This document shows positions 5,732 through 8,264 of a stretch of DNA of 8,264 nucleotides, piece after piece. Made by a program: the position numbers and the translations under genes. The notes beneath the pieces were generated by a model. That model had not been told where the DNA came from and did no database searches. It saw only the letters and a list, made by a program, of their open reading frames with translations. Where the stretch lies: positions 1 through 8,264 of the forward strand of contig JAATFR010000299.1 in assembly GCA_015655095.1 (NCBI GenBank). The letters are read 5' to 3'. Source of the DNA: Hyphomicrobiales bacterium. GTDB taxonomy: Bacteria > Pseudomonadota > Alphaproteobacteria > Parvibaculales > Parvibaculaceae. The stretch's first letter is position 1; each line of letters begins with the position of its first letter.

Positions 5732-6583
5732 ATGGCGATCAACTACGACAAGCTGATGTCGCTGAAGACCCAGGGCCAGGAATTCCAGTATGGCGAGCGC
5801 GAGACCATGCTCTATGCGCTCGGCGCCGGCTTCGGCCGCGACCCCATGAACACGAAGGAACTGCCCTTCGTCTATGAAAAGAATCTGGTGGCGATGCCGA
5901 CGCTCGCGACCGTGGTCTCCTGGGGCGCAGGCAACATGCGCGAGAGCGGCATCAACTATCTGATGGTCGTGCATGGCGAACAGAAGCTGACCCTGCACAG
6001 GCCCATGCCTGTCGCCGCCCGCATCAGCGTGGACACCCGCACCATCGGCGCATGGGACAAGGGCGAGGGCAAGGGCGCCATCGTCGTGACGGAAACGGTG
6101 ATCAGCGAAAAGGGCGGCAACAAGATCTGTACGCTCGAGAGCACGACTTTCGCGCGCGGCGACGGCGGCTTCGGTGGTCCGCGCGAAGGCGCGCCGGTGC
6201 CGCACACGCTGCCGGCGCGCGCCCCGGACCAGACGGTCGAACTCGACACCCGCCCCGACCAGGCGCTGCTCTATCGTCTTTCCGGCGACCGAAACCCGCT
6301 CCATGCCGATCCCGAGATTGCTGCGCTTGCGGGCTTTCCCCGGCCGATCCTGCATGGGCTTTGCACCTACGGCACCTGCGCGCGGGCGCTGGTGACGAGC
6401 GTCGCAGACTATGATCCTTCGCGCATCACGGGCTTCGACGTGCGCTTTTCAAGCCCGGTCTTTCCCGGCGAGACGATCCTTGTCGACATCTGGAAGGATG
6501 GCAGCATCGCCTCGTTCCGCGCCCGGGTGAAGGAACGCGACGTCGTCGTCATCAACAATGGCAAGTGCACGTTGAAGGGCTGA
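5732..6583 (+). CDS. MaoC-like (R)-specific enoyl-CoA hydratase (hydratase 2 type)
   Basis: A 283-residue cytosolic enzyme expected to hydrate trans-2-enoyl-CoA to (3R)-hydroxyacyl-CoA. It has the two-hot-dog layout of eukaryotic hydratase 2 / MFE-2 C-terminal domains. The N-terminal half (about 1-145) lacks the catalytic signature; the C-terminal half carries the full hydratase 2 motif YRLSGDRNPLH (181-191), with catalytic Asp186 and His191, followed by DPEIAALAGFPRPILHGLC (193-211). A late SSPVFPGETI (240-249) is also typical. The ATG at 5732 follows GGGAGAG by four bases. An in-frame ATG at 5642 would add 30 basic, unfamiliar residues and is rejected. Close relatives are often annotated as a bile-acid-type cholestenoyl-CoA hydratase, but the substrate cannot be deduced; a role in fatty acid or polyhydroxyalkanoate metabolism is equally possible. 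It appears monocistronic, ending at a hairpin. Confidence 0.9.
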   Translation: MAINYDKLMSLKTQGQEFQYGERETMLYALGAGFGRDPMNTKELPFVYEKNLVAMPTLATVVSWGAGNMRESGINYLMVVHGEQKLTLHRPMPVAARISVDTRTIGAWDKGEGKGAIVVTETVISEKGGNKICTLESTTFARGDGGFGGPREGAPVPHTLPARAPDQTVELDTRPDQALLYRLSGDRNPLHADPEIAALAGFPRPILHGLCTYGTCARALVTSVADYDPSRITGFDVRFSSPVFPGETILVDIWKDGSIASFRARVKERDVVVINNGKCTLKG

Positions 6584-6589
6584 ATGGGC

Positions 6590-6623
6590 ACCGCCGTCAT
6601 GATGGCCATGACGGCGGTTTCCT
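6590..6623 (+). terminator. Hairpin terminator between convergent genes
   Basis: Perfect 12-bp inverted repeat (ACCGCCGTCATG, 6590-6601, with 6607-6618) around a five-base loop, starting six bases after the hydratase stop and followed by TTTCCT. The U tract is short for the plus strand. Because tyrA ends at 6629 from the other direction, the hairpin may stop transcription from both sides. Confidence 0.75.
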
Positions 6624-6628
6624 AAGGA

Positions 6629-7579
6629 TTATTTTTCGTCCTTGGCCGCGGGCGTCAGATGCTGGGGATTGCGTCCGAAATTCGGCGCGGGGCTATCCTG
6701 CCCTGCCGCGATGATCTGCCGACGGATCGCCCGTGTACGGGTGAAACGCTCGAACAAGGTCTGGCCGTCATCCCAGCGGATCGCGCGCTGCAACGCCATC
6801 AGCTCCTCAATGAAGCGGCCCAGCATCTCGATGGTCGCGTCCTTGTTGTTGAGGAAAATGTCGCGCCACATGGTCGGGTCCGACGCTGCGATGCGGGTGA
6901 GATCGCGAAAGCCGCCCGCCGCGAACTTGGTAACGTCGGCCTGCGTCACTTTTTCGAGATCGGCGGCGACGCCGACCATGGTGTAGGCGATGAGATGCGG
7001 CACATGGCTGGTGATGGCAAGCGTCAGATCATGCTGCCCGACCTCCATCACCGCAACCTTCGCGCCGCACGCCTCCCAGAAAAGCTCAAGCTTCCTGACG
7101 GCGTTTTCATCGCTACCCTCGACCGGCGTCAGGATGGTCCAGCGCCCCTCGAAAAGTTCAGCAAAGCCCGCGTCGGGGCCTGATTCCTCTGTACCCGCGA
7201 CGGGGTGACCGGGAATGAAGTGAACGCCTGCAGGGATATGCGGGCCGACATCGCGCACCACCGCCGCCTTGACCGAACCCACATCCGTCACCGTCGCGCC
7301 CGCCTTGAGGACAGGCTTCATCTCGATCGCGAGCGCTTCCAGCGCGCCAACCGGGGTACACAGAATGATGAGATCGGCATCCTTCACCGCCTCTGTGACG
7401 CTTACCGCCGCCTCGTCGATGAAGCCGCGCTCAAGGCCGCGCGCGCGCGTCGCCTCCGACGAGGCATAGCCGACAACATGCCCCGCGAGATCGCCCCGCT
7501 TGGCGGCGAAGCCAAGCGAGCCTCCGATGAGGCCGAGACCGATAATCGCGACCTTCTGATAGCGTGGGGACATGCCCAT
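6629..7579 (-). CDS. tyrC: Prephenate/arogenate dehydrogenase (TyrA/TyrC family)
   Basis: A 316-residue NAD(P)-dependent dehydrogenase of tyrosine biosynthesis, oxidatively decarboxylating prephenate (to 4-hydroxyphenylpyruvate) and/or arogenate (to tyrosine). Seen: Rossmann GLGLIGGS (14-21), LCTPVG (73-78), TDVGSVK (98-104), the catalytic-His segment GHPVAGTEESGP (124-135), HDLTLAITSHVPHL (183-196), and GGFRDLTRIAASDPTMWRDI (222-241). There is no chorismate mutase domain and no C-terminal ACT domain, so this is the single-function cyclohexadienyl type. The second Rossmann strand ends GYASS with no acidic residue, which may allow NADP+. The start ATG at 7579-7577 has GGGAGG eight bases upstream, inside the end of hisC. 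Only three bases separate it from the hisC stop, so the two genes are co-transcribed and probably translationally coupled. The last 20 residues are variable and family-atypical. Confidence 0.9.
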   Translation of the reverse strand: MGMSPRYQKVAIIGLGLIGGSLGFAAKRGDLAGHVVGYASSEATRARGLERGFIDEAAVSVTEAVKDADLIILCTPVGALEALAIEMKPVLKAGATVTDVGSVKAAVVRDVGPHIPAGVHFIPGHPVAGTEESGPDAGFAELFEGRWTILTPVEGSDENAVRKLELFWEACGAKVAVMEVGQHDLTLAITSHVPHLIAYTMVGVAADLEKVTQADVTKFAAGGFRDLTRIAASDPTMWRDIFLNNKDATIEMLGRFIEELMALQRAIRWDDGQTLFERFTRTRAIRRQIIAAGQDSPAPNFGRNPQHLTPAAKDEK

Positions 7580-7582
7580 GGA

Positions 7583-8264
7583 TCAGACCTCCCGGCTCAT
7601 GAATTCGTCCAGCGCCTCGACCACCAGCCGGTTCGCCTCCTCACCGCCGACCGTGAGGCGCAGATGGTGCGGCAGACCATAAGCCTTGACGTGACGCAGG
7701 ATCAGGCCGCGTTTCATCAAAAACTCATCCGCCTCGGTGACGGTGCGGCCCGGCGTATCGGGAAACCGGATCAGGATGAAGTTCGCCACGCTCGGCGTCA
7801 CCTCAAGCCCAAGCTTGCCGATCTCCTCGCTGAGCCACGCCAACCACTTGTTATTGTGCGCGATGGAGCGCGCCAGATGCTCCGTATCCTCGATGGCCGC
7901 GATGCCGGCGCGCATGGCCGGGATCGAGACATTGAAGGGACTGCGGATGCGGTTGATGACACTCACGACTGCCTCTGGCGCATAAAGCCAGCCAAGACGA
8001 GCGGCGGCAAGGCCATAGACCTTGGAGAAGGTCCGCGTCATCACGACATTGTCCGACTGCGAGACAAGCTCGATGCCCGCCTCATAATCGTTCCGGCTGA
8101 CATATTCGCTATAGGCGGCATCGACGACCAGCATGATGTCCGGGCGCAGGCCCGCCTGGAGGCGGCGAAGCTCCGATCCCGGAAGATAGGTGCCGGTCGG
8201 ATTGTTCGGATTGGCGATGAAAACCATCTTCGTGCGCGGCGTGACGGCCTCAAGGATGAGATCG
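7583..8264 (-). CDS. hisC: Histidinol-phosphate / aromatic aminotransferase, HisC-like (5' end outside window)
   Basis: C-terminal 226 residues of a PLP-dependent class I/II aminotransferase; about 140 N-terminal residues lie beyond the right edge. The first internal ATG (8227) is not the start, because the frame continues to 8264 with family-like residues ([13 protein letters not shown]). Seen: [24 protein letters not shown] (PLP ring-stacking segment), [17 protein letters not shown] with the PLP Schiff-base Lys, and a C-terminal [24 protein letters not shown]. HisC enzymes act in histidine synthesis (histidinol phosphate / 2-oxoglutarate), and many also transaminate aromatic precursors. Being directly upstream of tyrC suggests the aromatic role here (prephenate or hydroxyphenylpyruvate), although dual use is likely. 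A neighbouring chorismate mutase or prephenate dehydratase upstream would fit but is outside the window. Confidence 0.9.
   Translation of the reverse strand, partial: DLILEAVTPRTKMVFIANPNNPTGTYLPGSELRRLQAGLRPDIMLVVDAAYSEYVSRNDYEAGIELVSQSDNVVMTRTFSKVYGLAAARLGWLYAPEAVVSVINRIRSPFNVSIPAMRAGIAAIEDTEHLARSIAHNNKWLAWLSEEIGKLGLEVTPSVANFILIRFPDTPGRTVTEADEFLMKRGLILRHVKAYGLPHHLRLTVGGEEANRLVVEALDEFMSREV

Noticed and set aside
1..8264. CRISPR array, tRNA, rRNA, insertion sequence or prophage genes
   Set aside because: No regularly spaced repeats, cloverleaf sequences, transposase motifs or terminal inverted repeats were found by reading.

Overview
This window looks like the chromosome of a GC-rich alphaproteobacterium. 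It reads as ordinary housekeeping and central carbon genes around one accessory-looking surface protein gene. The clearest taxonomic clues are a very well-preserved mesaconyl-CoA hydratase of the ethylmalonyl-CoA pathway next to a malyl-CoA thioesterase-type lyase, and the hisC-tyrA (tyrC) order on the right. I cannot name the species; a Rhodobacterales or Hyphomicrobiales (Parvibaculum-like) relative is an inference.

Left part (1-3216). A pyridoxal kinase gene (pdxY, minus strand, 3' end beyond the window) is divergent from a plus-strand run of three genes. These are a CitE/HpcH-family CoA-ester lyase resembling Mcl2, mesaconyl-CoA hydratase (mch), and a small four-helix YnfA/UPF0060 membrane protein. 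The first two are 9 bp apart and act on neighbouring C4/C5 CoA esters: mesaconyl-CoA / beta-methylmalyl-CoA, which splits to glyoxylate and propionyl-CoA, and malyl-CoA. ynfA follows 31 bp later and may be co-transcribed, with no obvious functional link.

Middle part (3250-5731). A minus-strand gene encodes a secreted chymotrypsin-fold (S1-like) serine protease joined to an autotransporter beta-barrel. As sequenced, it is split into three reading frames by two apparent single-base deletions. The second lies exactly at a T5 homopolymer. An eight-G run sits immediately before its start codon. With both lesions restored, the protein is about 766 residues: signal peptide, catalytic His82, Asp191 and Ser298, a helical linker and a barrel ending in Trp. 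It may be a pseudogene, a phase-variable surface protease, or an intact gene with sequence errors. An unusual acidic insert of about 60 residues lies between the catalytic His and Asp.

Right part (5732-8264). A plus-strand MaoC-like (R)-specific enoyl-CoA hydratase ends at a strong hairpin terminator. It converges with a minus-strand hisC-tyrA pair for aromatic amino acid (and/or histidine) biosynthesis; hisC is cut by the right edge.

No tRNA, rRNA, CRISPR array or insertion sequence was seen, and no gene-free stretch exceeds 300 bases. The most interesting locus is the autotransporter protease with its homopolymer tracts and its insert. The rest is largely recognisable metabolism.
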